A stretch of DNA of 23,872 nucleotides from CAYPEK01 sp964409645. Lineage in GTDB: Bacteria; UBP15; UBA6099. Positions 1 to 7,623 of the stretch are shown in pieces. The stretch is from positions 1 to 23,872 of the forward strand of contig CAYPEK010000066.1 of the NCBI GenBank assembly GCA_964409645.1, written 5' to 3'. Positions within the stretch are counted from its first letter, which is position 1. The number at the start of each line of letters is the position of its first letter. The notes under the pieces were generated by a model, which saw nothing but the letters and a program-made list of their open reading frames with translations, did not search any database and was not told the DNA's origin. Position numbers and translations under genes: made by a program.

Positions 1-677
1 GATTCGCCCTGCATGGTGTAGAAGAAGTTGACGATCTGGCCGAGCGCGCTGCGGAAGTGCTTGGGCGGCGAGCTGGCGACCTTGCCGAACGCGCCCTGAA
101 ATCCTTTGACGAGGAGTTGCTGGAGGTCCCACCCGCAGCAATAGACACTCAGCAACCCGAGGTCGTGGACGTGGAACGAGCCCTCGTCGTGTTTCTTCAT
201 GATCTCCTGCGGGTAAATCTTCGAGAGCCAATATTTCGAGATGACGGACGACGAGATGTAGTTGTTGAGTCCCTGCAGCGAGTAGTCCATGTTGCTGTTC
301 TCGTTTATGCGCCAGTCGTTCTTGCCGACGTAGTCGTCCACGATTTCGATGATGTCTTTCAGCAACGCGCGTGCTTCGCGCATCTTCGCGTGCTGGTCGC
401 GGTAGAGGATGTAGGCCTTCGCGGTGTCCGCGAAGCCCATCTCGATCAGCTTATGCTCGACGAGGTCCTGAATCTCTTCGACGGCGGGTGTGCGGTCGCC
501 GCGGTAAAAGATGCCAAGTGTCGAAACCACGCGGCGGCTTACTTCTTCCGCTTTCGCGCGGTCCGGGTCGCCCACGGCGTCGAACGCCTTGAACACGGCC
601 TCGGTGATGCGCTCCGGCTGGAACTCCTGAAGCCGCCCGTCACGTTTTCTGATCAGATTGATAACCTTAGAATCCAT
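1..677 (-). CDS. nrdD: Anaerobic (class III) ribonucleoside-triphosphate reductase, N-terminal part, cut by the window edge
   Basis: Translating the minus strand from the ATG at 677 gives 225 residues without a stop, running off the left edge. Residues about 5-95 form an ATP-cone, the allosteric nucleotide-binding domain (KRDGRLQEFQPERITEAVFK, then a helical region ending near YILYRDQHAK). After it come stretches typical of class III reductases: ENSNMDYSLQGLNNYISSSV, FHVHDLGLLSVYCCGWDL and PPKHFRSALGQIVNFFYTMQ. The enzyme makes deoxynucleotides from ribonucleoside triphosphates in the cytoplasm, using a glycyl radical installed by NrdG. The glycyl-radical C-terminus and any nrdG lie outside the window. 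A G-rich Shine-Dalgarno (GGGGGGA) sits just before the ATG. No sign of damage. A long antisense ORF over the same bases is a codon-bias shadow. Confidence 0.93.
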   Translation of the reverse strand, partial: MDSKVINLIRKRDGRLQEFQPERITEAVFKAFDAVGDPDRAKAEEVSRRVVSTLGIFYRGDRTPAVEEIQDLVEHKLIEMGFADTAKAYILYRDQHAKMREARALLKDIIEIVDDYVGKNDWRINENSNMDYSLQGLNNYISSSVISKYWLSKIYPQEIMKKHDEGSFHVHDLGLLSVYCCGWDLQQLLVKGFQGAFGKVASSPPKHFRSALGQIVNFFYTMQGE

Positions 678-724
678 AATTCCCCCCGCGAAAGAAAATG
701 AGCCCGAACCTTTGCCGGATCCGG

Positions 725-749
725 AAAAAACGAGTCCGCCCGCCGCGGA
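725..749 (-). terminator. Third T-run hairpin in the nrdD leader
   Basis: On the minus strand TCCGC (749-745) pairs with GCGGA (739-735) around a 5-nt loop. CTCG and then six T (730-725) follow. The short stem makes it a weak candidate on its own; it is listed because it is the third such element in one leader. Confidence 0.22.
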
Positions 750-804
750 TTATGTCCCCGGCGCTTTTGTGCCGTGCTTGGCTTTGCAGATTTAAAAAGG
801 AAAT

Positions 805-856
805 AAAAACCCGGTATCGGAACGGTGCCTACTAAGCTGAAAGTGTGTTTTCCGGG
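805..856 (-). terminator. Terminator-like hairpin in the middle of the nrdD leader
   Basis: On the minus strand CCCGG (856-852) pairs with CCGGG (814-810), followed at once by TTTTT (809-805) and further T-rich sequence. The loop is long (37 nt) and contains a CGGAA/TTCCG pair that would compete with the outer stem, as in an attenuator with two alternative folds. Confidence 0.3.
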
Positions 857-952
857 CCTAACTCCTGTGAGGTACTTGGACCTTTTGGTAATCTGCGCCG
901 CGATCGGCGGGACAGCCTTCGAATATTTTTATTTAAGAAATCGCTCCTGTTG

Positions 953-1013
953 AAAAATCAAAACAGTCCGTAGCAATTACGTCAGGCCTGCCTATACTCA
1001 GGTCTGTTTGATT
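953..1013 (-). terminator. Terminator-like hairpin at the start of the nrdD leader
   Basis: On the minus strand, arm AATCAAACAG (1013-1004) pairs with CTGTTTTGATT (966-956), ten pairs with one bulged T, closing a 37-nt interior. TTT follows directly. It begins about five nucleotides after the predicted transcription start, so it could act as an early attenuator or mark the end of a roughly 65-nt RNA. The wide interior makes it a weak intrinsic terminator unless it folds internally. Confidence 0.3.
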
Positions 1014-1024
1014 ATTGGAATCAG

Positions 1025-1053
1025 ATTTTATAGCGCAGATTGGGGCCTGTCAA
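1025..1053 (-). promoter_or_regulatory. Predicted sigma-70 promoter of nrdD
   Basis: Read on the minus strand there is a perfect -35 box TTGACA (1048-1053), a 17-nt spacer and a -10 box TAAAAT (1025-1030, five of six matches). Transcription would start near 1018, giving a leader of about 340 nt before the nrdD start codon. This is a consensus match only. Confidence 0.6.
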
Positions 1054-1090
1054 GCGGGAAACTCTACATTTTGTGCAATATTTTTTTGTT

Positions 1091-1106
1091 GTACTAGATA
1101 TTGATG
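1091..1106 (-). promoter_or_regulatory. Candidate NrdR box upstream of the nrdD promoter
   Basis: On the minus strand the core CAATATCTAG (1094-1103) matches the NrdR-box core CWATATMTWG at all ten positions, while the outer three bases on each side fit poorly. NrdR represses ribonucleotide reductase genes in many bacteria, usually through paired boxes. A second, weaker match (8/10 core) lies at 1076-1085, but the 18-bp offset is not the usual spacing. The site is about 80 nt upstream of the predicted start, further than is typical. Confidence 0.4.
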
Positions 1107-1443
1107 CGAAATGATACTTTGTGACCGGTCGGTATCGGATTTAAAAAATGACAACAAAGCAACAATCGAATGTCGTAAAGAGCAGAAACATAAAAATGCC
1201 GGTTTGAATAATAAGTATGTTCAGGTGTAGGCGATGAGCGAAAACAGACGGATGAAGTGAGCGAAAATTCAAAACAATTTAAATGATATTGTTAATAAGA
1301 GTGTTCACTGCCGGAGAAATTGTAACAAACAAATTTACGAAAAGCTGTAACGTTTGGCGAGCGGACTGGGACAATAACGAGCAAAAAGCACAACAGGCGC
1401 GGCCGGAGGCCAACGGAGCGCCGGAGATCGAGCGGAGGATTAC

Positions 1444-3057
1444 ATGAAAAAAGCGATTTGGATTGTGGTGATTTTGGCTGTAGTGGTAGGCGGCGGAGTT
1501 TTCTGGATGATAAGGAACAAGAAGGCGAAGGAAGCTGCCGCGGCGAAGACGGAGACGAAGACGGTGACCGTGGACACCGGATCGATCGTGCAGAACATCG
1601 AGGCGAACGGAACTGTGGTGTCGCGGCTGGACGTCGAGATCAAGTGCAAGGCGAGCGGAGAGATCACGAACCTGCCGTTCGACGTGAGCGACGTCGTGAA
1701 GAAGGGCGACCTGCTTCTCGAGCTCGATCCGACGGACGAGGACCGGAATGTGAAGAAGGCGGAGGTATCGAGGTCCAACTCGGCTACAAAGGTGTCTCGG
1801 ACTGAGGCGGACCTGAAAGTCGCCACGGAGGAACTCGAGATCACGAAGAAGAGTGTCGAGGTGTCGCTTAAGACGTCCGAGATCAAGCGGGACGATGCTC
1901 TGGCGAAGGAAGCGCGCGTAAAAGAGCTGTACGAGAAGAAGCTCGCGAGCAAGGAAGAGTACGACACGGCGCACACGACGGCGGTATCGGCGCAGGCGGA
2001 ATACGAGCAAGCCGTGCTGAATAAAAAGAATCTTGTGAATCAGGAAGGCGAGCTCGATCTGAAAAAGAAAGACCTCAAGATGGCGCGCGCGGACTCGGAG
2101 TCTAACCAGATCGACCTAGTGATAGCACAGCAGAAGCTGAAGGAGACGAAGATATCGTCGCCGATCGACGGCACGATCACTGCGCTGAACGTGCAGGTGG
2201 GGCAGATCATATCATCCGGAATCAGCAATGTGGGCGGCGGCACGTCGATCATGACGGTGTCGGACCTGTCGAGGCTGTTCGTGCTGGCGTCGGTCGATGA
2301 GAGCGACATCGGCGAGGTTAAGGTTGACCAGCAGGTGATTATAACGGCGGATGCGTATCCGAACGACACGTTTTTTGGGAAGGTTGTGAGGATCGCGCAG
2401 CAGGGGACGAGTACGTCGAACGTAACCACGTTCGAGGTGAAGATCGAGGTTCTGACGGAGAATAAGACGCTGCTGAAACCGCAGATGACGACTAATGTGA
2501 AGATAATACTGGCGAGGAAGGACAACGTGCTGTACGTGCCTTCGGATGCGATCACGAACGGAGCGTTGCTTGCGTCGGCGAACGCGGCGCTTGCCGGCGG
2601 CACACCGCCTGCGGCGAGTGGCGGCAACAAGAATAAAAACAGCAAGAACAGCGGGTTGTCCGGAATGGCGCGTGTCGCGGGCGGCAAAGGGTTTAACCGA
2701 GGGATGAGGGGAAGTGGTAATTATTCCCGCGGAAGCGGATCGAGGCAGAGCGGCGGATTCCCCGGCGGACAGGGCACGGGGAATTTCCCGGGCGGCCCGG
2801 GCGGCCCGATGGTCAATGCGAACGGCGATATGCCCTCACCGCCGAAATCCACTGCCAAGAGGAAGTATTATGTGACACTTGTTAAAGACGACGGCACTAC
2901 TGAAGATCGTGAGGTGCAGATCGGGATAACGGACGGGGAGAACACGGAGATAACGAGCGGCCTGAAGAAGGGCGACAAGGTGCAGATGAAGGCAAGCGAG
3001 ACGTCGAGCGAATGGGGCAGGGGTGGCGGACCGATGATGATGGGAGGCCCGCACTAA
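1444..3057 (+). CDS. MacA-like periplasmic adaptor (membrane fusion protein) of an efflux pump
   Basis: This 537-aa protein should join an inner-membrane ABC transporter to an outer-membrane channel. It has one N-terminal membrane anchor (residues about 4-22), then the first half of the biotinyl-lipoyl domain (about 40-95, GTVVSRLDVEIKCKASGEI). A long charged coiled-coil hairpin follows (about 100-230), then the second lipoyl half (KISSPIDGTITALNVQVGQI) and a beta-barrel domain to about residue 365. An unusual low-complexity insert, very rich in Gly, Asn, Ser and Arg, occupies about 375-468. A final membrane-proximal beta domain (YYVTLVKDDGTTEDREVQIG) follows. The start has GGAGG five nucleotides upstream. 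It is first of the run adaptor-ATPase-permease-channel, with only 23 nt to the ATPase gene. The family is secure; the exported substrate cannot be read from sequence. Confidence 0.93.
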   Translation: MKKAIWIVVILAVVVGGGVFWMIRNKKAKEAAAAKTETKTVTVDTGSIVQNIEANGTVVSRLDVEIKCKASGEITNLPFDVSDVVKKGDLLLELDPTDEDRNVKKAEVSRSNSATKVSRTEADLKVATEELEITKKSVEVSLKTSEIKRDDALAKEARVKELYEKKLASKEEYDTAHTTAVSAQAEYEQAVLNKKNLVNQEGELDLKKKDLKMARADSESNQIDLVIAQQKLKETKISSPIDGTITALNVQVGQIISSGISNVGGGTSIMTVSDLSRLFVLASVDESDIGEVKVDQQVIITADAYPNDTFFGKVVRIAQQGTSTSNVTTFEVKIEVLTENKTLLKPQMTTNVKIILARKDNVLYVPSDAITNGALLASANAALAGGTPPAASGGNKNKNSKNSGLSGMARVAGGKGFNRGMRGSGNYSRGSGSRQSGGFPGGQGTGNFPGGPGGPMVNANGDMPSPPKSTAKRKYYVTLVKDDGTTEDREVQIGITDGENTEITSGLKKGDKVQMKASETSSEWGRGGGPMMMGGPH

Positions 3058-3080
3058 GCGGACCCTTGGGAGACAATACA

Positions 3081-3746
3081 ATGCTGATAAAAACTGTGAA
3101 TGTGGACAAGATTTACAATATGGGTGACAGCGAAGTGCGTGCTCTGGACGGAGTGAGCATAGAGATCGAGAAAGGCGAGATGGTGAGTATCGTTGGGGCG
3201 TCCGGCAGCGGAAAGACGACGCTGATGAACATAATCGGCTGTCTCGACCGGCCCGACGCGGGCGAGTACTACATTGACGGAGAGAATGTGGCGGTGCTGA
3301 ACAAGGACCGGCTGGCCGGGATCAGGAACAAGTACATCGGATTCGTGTTTCAGACGTTCAACCTGCTGCCGAGGATGTCCGCGTTGGAGAACGTGGAGTT
3401 GCCGCTGCAATATGCCGGAAAGGCGAACGTGAAAGGGATGGCCGAGGAGGCGCTCAGAATGGTCGGGCTCGAGGACCGGATGCACCACGAACCGTCGCAG
3501 CTTTCCGGCGGGCAGAGGCAGCGCGTGGCGGTTGCGAGGGCGCTGGTGAATGATCCTTCGCTGCTGCTGGCGGACGAGCCGACGGGCAATCTCGACAGCC
3601 GCACCGGGCAGGAAATCCTGAAGATGTTCGACGATCTGAATGCGGCCGGCAGGACGATAATCATAGTGACGCACGACAACGATATAGCGAAACGGTGCAA
3701 AAGGATCGTGAGGATGAAGGACGGTAAGATCGAGCAGGTGGCGTGA
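3081..3746 (+). CDS. MacB/LolD-type ABC transporter ATP-binding protein
   Basis: This 221-aa cytoplasmic ATPase powers the adjacent permease. All motifs are intact: Walker A GASGSGKTT (39-47), Q-loop Q91, signature LSGGQ (141-145), Walker B LLLADEP (161-167), D-loop around NLDS (170-173) and H-loop His198. The FQTFNLLP stretch after the Q-loop and the LADEPTGNLD wording are typical of the MacB/LolD/FtsE group. The frame is open upstream to 3012, but that would overlap the adaptor gene. The ATG at 3081 has a GGGAG site and lies 23 nt after the adaptor stop. The stop is 13 nt before the permease start, so translation is probably coupled. Confidence 0.95.
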   Translation: MLIKTVNVDKIYNMGDSEVRALDGVSIEIEKGEMVSIVGASGSGKTTLMNIIGCLDRPDAGEYYIDGENVAVLNKDRLAGIRNKYIGFVFQTFNLLPRMSALENVELPLQYAGKANVKGMAEEALRMVGLEDRMHHEPSQLSGGQRQRVAVARALVNDPSLLLADEPTGNLDSRTGQEILKMFDDLNAAGRTIIIVTHDNDIAKRCKRIVRMKDGKIEQVA

Positions 3747-3759
3747 AAGGAGTAACACA

Positions 3760-4968
3760 GTGATATTTGTAACGATAATAAAAACAGCATTAAAGAGCCT
3801 ATACGCGAACAAGATGAGGTCGTTTCTGGCGATGCTCGGGATAATCATCGGTGTCGGTTCGGTAATCTCGATGATGTCGATCGGCGCGGGCGCGAAGAAG
3901 GACATCTTGTCAAAAATCTCATCGATGGGCACGAACCTGCTTTCGATCAGGTCCAACCAGCGGCGCTCCGGCGGTGTTATGTCGGGCAGCTTCCAGAATC
4001 TGAAGCTCGACGACGCGAAGGCGATTCTTGAGAAGGTGTCGAATGTCGATCAGGTTGACCCGCAGGTATCGGGAAACGCGCAGTTGAAGTATCTCAACAA
4101 GAATACGAAATCGCAGATAAACGGCGCGGCGGTAACCTACACGTCGATCGGGAACTACGAAGTCGAGTTCGGGAGATTCTTCAAAGAGACGGAAGTGAAC
4201 CGAATGGCGCGTGTGATTGTGCTCGGCTCTGAAACCGCGGCCGATTTGGGAATAACCAAAGCGCAACTCGGAGAGTCGCTCAAGTTGAACGGGATCAACT
4301 TCCGCGTGCTGGGCATATTAAAATCCAAGGGCGGCAGCGGGATGTTCAACGCCGACGAACTGGCTGTGGTGCCTTATACAACGGCGATGAACGTGTTGTT
4401 CGGGCAGGACTATCTGGGGAGCATAGACGTGATGGCGAAGGATGGCGCGGATCTCAATAAGGTGGAAGCTGAAATCACGCAGCTGTTGAGAAAAAGGCAC
4501 AAGCTGGCAGATGCCGACGAGAACGATTTCCGCGTGTTCAATCAGGCGGAACTGATCCAGACGGCGTCATCCATGACGCAGACGTTCACGATTCTGCTCG
4601 GCGGCATAGCGGCGATCTCGTTGCTCGTCGGCGGCATCGGAATCATGAACATCATGCTCGTGACGGTGACCGAGCGGACGCGAGAGATCGGCGTTCGCAA
4701 GGCGATCGGCGCCAAAGACGGAGACATTCTCAAACAGTTTCTCATTGAGTCGCTGATCATGAGCTGTCTCGGCGGGATAATCGGAGTGATGGTCGGTTTC
4801 GGAATCTCGACGCTGATCGGATCGGTTTCGGACTTCAAGACGTCGGTCGAGGTTTCGAGCGTTGCGGTATCACTCATCTTCTCGATGGCGGTAGGTGTGT
4901 TTTTCGGGTATTACCCCGCGTATCGCGCGGCGATGCTCGATCCGATAGAATGTCTGCGGTACGAATAA
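3760..4968 (+). CDS. MacB-like ABC transporter permease (FtsX-type)
   Basis: This 402-aa membrane subunit has the MacB layout. One transmembrane helix lies near the N-terminus (about residues 20-42, RSFLAMLGIIIGVGSVISMM), followed by a large periplasmic MacB core domain (about 45-270). Three C-terminal helices follow at about 275-300, 325-350 and 367-390. The cytoplasmic loop TERTREIGVRKAIGA (about 304-318) is the FtsX-family coupling motif and contacts the ATPase. Translation starts at GTG (3760), seven nucleotides after AAGGAG. Such proteins drive substrates through the adaptor and channel by mechanotransmission. Whether this pump moves drugs, lipids, peptides or siderophores cannot be read from the sequence. 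Confidence 0.95.
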   Translation: MIFVTIIKTALKSLYANKMRSFLAMLGIIIGVGSVISMMSIGAGAKKDILSKISSMGTNLLSIRSNQRRSGGVMSGSFQNLKLDDAKAILEKVSNVDQVDPQVSGNAQLKYLNKNTKSQINGAAVTYTSIGNYEVEFGRFFKETEVNRMARVIVLGSETAADLGITKAQLGESLKLNGINFRVLGILKSKGGSGMFNADELAVVPYTTAMNVLFGQDYLGSIDVMAKDGADLNKVEAEITQLLRKRHKLADADENDFRVFNQAELIQTASSMTQTFTILLGGIAAISLLVGGIGIMNIMLVTVTERTREIGVRKAIGAKDGDILKQFLIESLIMSCLGGIIGVMVGFGISTLIGSVSDFKTSVEVSSVAVSLIFSMAVGVFFGYYPAYRAAMLDPIECLRYE

Positions 4969-4983
4969 ACAGGAGTGGAAAAG

Positions 4984-6450
4984 ATGAAATCGAAAATCGG
5001 AAAAAGTCTTTGTGTACTGATCGCGGTGTGCGCGGCGAATGCGCTGCCCGCGGCCCGCGCGGCGGCGGAAACCGCCGAAAAGATCGAACTCAAGGCGAAG
5101 AACGCTGTCATTATGGCGCTCGATAACAACAAGTCGCTTCAGATTCAGAGCCTCGCGCCGGCGATCAGCAAGCTGAAAGAAGACAGCGCGAAGGCGGCGT
5201 TCGATCCGGCGCTTTCAACCGGAATCTCGACGTCGAACAGCGAGAGTCCGGCCGGAAGTAAGTCGCGGAGCGCGAGCGTTTCGGCGGACCTGTCGAAAAA
5301 ACTGAAATCCGGTTCGACGGTGACTCTGGACCTCTCGACGGCAAACAGCAACTCGCGGTCTGAGGACAGCCTCTACGGCACGCAGTTCTCGATCTCGCTT
5401 CGCAAGCCGCTGCTCAACGGCGCGGGGCAGGACGTCAACCTCGCGAGCATCAGGCAGTCCGAGATATCCACCAAGACGGCCAAGTATCAGCTTCAGGCAT
5501 ACTCGGAATCGCTGATCGAGTCGATAGTCGAGGCGTACTGGAACTACGCGCTCGCCAGCAGGCAGATTCAGATATACGAGGACTCGCTTAAGCTTGCCGA
5601 ACGGCAACTTGACGAAACGAAGACGCTGATCGAAGTCGGCAAAACGGCGGAGGTCGAGCTCGTGTCCGCGCAGGCGGAGGTGGCGTCCCGCAAGCAGGCG
5701 CTTGTGAACATCAGAGGCAATCGCGACAAACTGCGGATACAGCTTCTGCGCTTAGTGAACCCTTCGGGAACAAAGGATTTCTGGAACACGGAGATCGCGG
5801 TGACGGACGATTTCGTGATGCCGAAAGTCGAACTCGGAGACCTCGAAACGCATGTGTCCACCGCGCTGAAGATGCGGCCGGACCTGAACGAGGCGAAGCT
5901 TTCGGCCGAGAGCGGCGACATCGATGTAGTGAAGACGCGGAACGGTTTGCTGCCGTATCTTTCGTTCTACATCACGCTCGGCAAGAGCGAGTACGCGGAC
6001 TCGTTCCCGAACTCGTACGGCGGTCTGATGGGCGACGGAAGTTCGGCGCAGATCGGCTTCGACTACAGCGTGAACATCGGCCGCCGAGCGGCGAAGTCGA
6101 GCTACGAGCAAAGCCTTATCAGCCAGCAGCAGGCGGGAATCGCGATCGAGAACATGGAGATGACGGTGCAGGAGGACATGAGGAGCGCGTGGATCGAGAT
6201 CGAGAGATCGGCGAACCAGCTCGACGCGTCGCGTGCAACCCTCAAGCTGCAGGAGGAAAAGCTGCGGACCGAAGAGGAGAAGTACAAGGTCGGGCGGTCA
6301 ACGTCGCTCGATGTTGCCACAACGCAACGCGATCTGTTGCAGAGTCAGGTGGACGAATCGCAGGCGATCGCGGACTACATCATCGCAGTCGAGAAACTGA
6401 AGCTCGAAGAAGGTACGTTGCTCGGAAGCTACGGGATAACGATTAAATAA
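4984..6450 (+). CDS. TolC-family outer membrane efflux protein
   Basis: This 488-aa protein is the outer-membrane channel of the pump. It has a Sec signal peptide (KSKIGKSLCVLIAVCAANAL, with likely cleavage after ARA or RAA near residue 26). The rest is dominated by long alpha-helices with outer membrane efflux protein repeats, including SISLRKPLLNGAGQDVNLAS in the first repeat and KYKVGRSTSLDVATTQRDLL in the second. An in-frame GTG at 4975 is possible, but the ATG at 4984 is preferred: AGGAG (4971-4975) is correctly spaced for it and overlaps the GTG. It starts 16 nt after the permease stop, so all four transport genes form one transcription unit. Confidence 0.93.
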   Translation: MKSKIGKSLCVLIAVCAANALPAARAAAETAEKIELKAKNAVIMALDNNKSLQIQSLAPAISKLKEDSAKAAFDPALSTGISTSNSESPAGSKSRSASVSADLSKKLKSGSTVTLDLSTANSNSRSEDSLYGTQFSISLRKPLLNGAGQDVNLASIRQSEISTKTAKYQLQAYSESLIESIVEAYWNYALASRQIQIYEDSLKLAERQLDETKTLIEVGKTAEVELVSAQAEVASRKQALVNIRGNRDKLRIQLLRLVNPSGTKDFWNTEIAVTDDFVMPKVELGDLETHVSTALKMRPDLNEAKLSAESGDIDVVKTRNGLLPYLSFYITLGKSEYADSFPNSYGGLMGDGSSAQIGFDYSVNIGRRAAKSSYEQSLISQQQAGIAIENMEMTVQEDMRSAWIEIERSANQLDASRATLKLQEEKLRTEEEKYKVGRSTSLDVATTQRDLLQSQVDESQAIADYIIAVEKLKLEEGTLLGSYGITIK

Positions 6451-6582
6451 TCACGGCTGCCTGAAGCCGGATGCGGTGATATTGTGCTAATATATGGCGA
6501 GAGGACGGCAACGATTTCGGGGAGCGGCGCGCCGGCGGCGGCACGCGTTCCCGTTGTGAAGGTGGCCGTCGTCGAGCCGAAA

Positions 6583-7110
6583 ATGGAAACCGATTTCGAA
6601 AAGCTGGTCAGGGAAAACGCGCGCGGGCTGTTCAACCTCGCGTACCACGCGCTCGGCAATAGGGAAGAGGCCGAGGAGTTGGTACAAGAGGTTTTTCTCG
6701 AAGCGTACAAGGCGCTGCCCGGCTTCCGTGGGGATGCGTCGGCGAAGAACTGGCTGTACCGGATAGCGGTGAACGTGCTCGCGGACTACATCGGCGCGAA
6801 AAAGAGGCGGCCCGCGACGTCCGAGATGCCGGTCGAGGGAATATACGGCGGAGGGACGCGGGCGGCGGATGCGCCGAGCGCGGAGAGCGAGTACATCCGT
6901 GAGTCGGAGATGGCGTCGGTGCGGTCGGCGGTGATGAAGCTGCCGGCAAAGTACAGGGCGGTGTTCGTCCTGAACGCGGTGGAGGGCTACTCGCACGTCG
7001 AGATCGCGGAGATGCTCGGAATATCGCAGGGCGCGGCGCGGGTGATGCGGCTGCGCGCGGCGAAAATGATACGAAACGAATTGGCGAAACAAAGTAAAGG
7101 TAAGGGGTGA
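6583..7110 (+). CDS. ECF-type RNA polymerase sigma factor
   Basis: A 175-aa extracytoplasmic-function sigma factor. Region 2 spans about residues 1-75 (FEKLVRENARGLFNLAYHAL, then the core-binding stretch EEAEELVQEVFLEAYKALPG and WLYRIAVNVLADY). An acidic, Gly-rich linker follows. Region 4 (about 120-170) carries a helix-turn-helix, LPAKYRAVFVLNAVEGYSHV then EIAEMLGISQGAARVMRLRA. It would direct polymerase to stress promoters. The frame is open up to a GTG at 6484, but the extra 33 residues resemble no sigma factor, so the ATG at 6583 is preferred; neither has a strong ribosome-binding site. The gene follows the TolC gene after 132 nt and sits directly before an anti-sigma factor, the classic arrangement. 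Confidence 0.92.
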   Translation: METDFEKLVRENARGLFNLAYHALGNREEAEELVQEVFLEAYKALPGFRGDASAKNWLYRIAVNVLADYIGAKKRRPATSEMPVEGIYGGGTRAADAPSAESEYIRESEMASVRSAVMKLPAKYRAVFVLNAVEGYSHVEIAEMLGISQGAARVMRLRAAKMIRNELAKQSKGKG

Positions 7111-7116
7111 TGGAGT

Positions 7117-7608
7117 ATGAGATGCAGGCGTGAAAAAGAGGCGTTACTTTATTCCTGCAGCATGCTTTCTCAGCCTGAAAAGGAGCGCTTCGAGGAGCAC
7201 CTCGCGGGATGCGCGGAGTGCGCGGCGGTGGTCGAGCGCGAGAAGAAAACGGCGGGATTGTTCAGGGAGTCGTATCCGGCGGCGGATGCGGCCGGGCTCG
7301 AAGACCGGATAATCTATGCGGTGAAGAACAAGGCGGCGCGGGGAAGTGTGGCGGACCGCGCGACGGCGGCGTTCATGCGGCGGCTCGCGCCGGTTGCGGC
7401 GGTGCTCGCGGCTATGATGCTTTTTGTCACTATACTGCTCCCGAACAGGTCGGATAATGAGATGGTTGCTTCTTCATCGGGGGACACGTATTACGCGGGT
7501 GCGGTGCTTTCGGGGGCCGACAGCGGCATATTCTCGGAAGACTCGAACACCGCGTACAGCAGCTTCATATCGGAATGGACGAGCGCCGTGTCCGGAAGCG
7601 GCGAATAA
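7117..7608 (+). CDS. Zinc-finger anti-sigma factor, membrane-anchored
   Basis: A 163-aa protein with an N-terminal anti-sigma domain: Cys3, then His28-x3-Cys32-x2-Cys35 (HLAGCAEC), the zinc-binding pattern of ZAS/zf-HC2 anti-sigma factors. One transmembrane helix covers about residues 90-109 (LAPVAAVLAAMMLFVTILLP). A short Ser/Asp-rich tail should be periplasmic. It would hold the preceding sigma factor inactive at the membrane until an envelope signal releases it. The start is 6 nt after the sigma stop, with AAGGGG just upstream, so the pair is translationally linked. The periplasmic part is small, suggesting that sensing is shared with the next protein. Confidence 0.88.
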   Translation: MRCRREKEALLYSCSMLSQPEKERFEEHLAGCAECAAVVEREKKTAGLFRESYPAADAAGLEDRIIYAVKNKAARGSVADRATAAFMRRLAPVAAVLAAMMLFVTILLPNRSDNEMVASSSGDTYYAGAVLSGADSGIFSEDSNTAYSSFISEWTSAVSGSGE

Positions 7609-7623
7609 AAGGAAGTGAGAGAC

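Larger units (their letters stand above)
678..1018 (-). promoter_or_regulatory. Long structured 5' leader of nrdD
   Basis: The predicted transcript has about 340 untranslated nucleotides. On the minus strand it contains three successive hairpins, each followed by a run of T: 1013-953, 856-805 and 749-725. It also has a small stem-loop with arms CGCCG/CGGCG around 895-910. I could not match it to 6S RNA, 5S rRNA, tmRNA, SRP RNA, RNase P RNA, or the cobalamin, THF, fluoride or c-di-GMP riboswitches. Attenuation or an independent small RNA are both possible. Confidence 0.4.
678..1443. other. Divergent intergenic region between nrdD and the efflux operon
   Basis: This 766-nt stretch has no convincing gene. 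Its left half (678 to about 1018) looks like the nrdD leader, with several hairpins followed by T-runs on the minus strand. Near 1025-1053 is a strong minus-strand promoter, and at 1091-1106 an NrdR-like box. From about 1110 to 1430 it is AT-rich and should hold the plus-strand promoter of the efflux operon, but no pair of -35/-10 boxes stands out there. A good GGAGG ribosome-binding site lies at 1434-1438. Confidence 0.7.

Noticed and set aside
57..701. 214-codon plus-strand frame at the left edge
   Set aside because: It is antisense to nrdD, whose minus-strand translation matches class III reductases closely; the plus frame has Arg/Val/Asp-rich filler typical of a shadow.
780..1018. 6S RNA, 5S rRNA or another housekeeping RNA in the nrdD leader
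   Set aside because: The size is near that of 6S RNA, but the 5' and 3' ends do not pair and no conserved signature of these RNAs is present; kept only as an unassigned leader.
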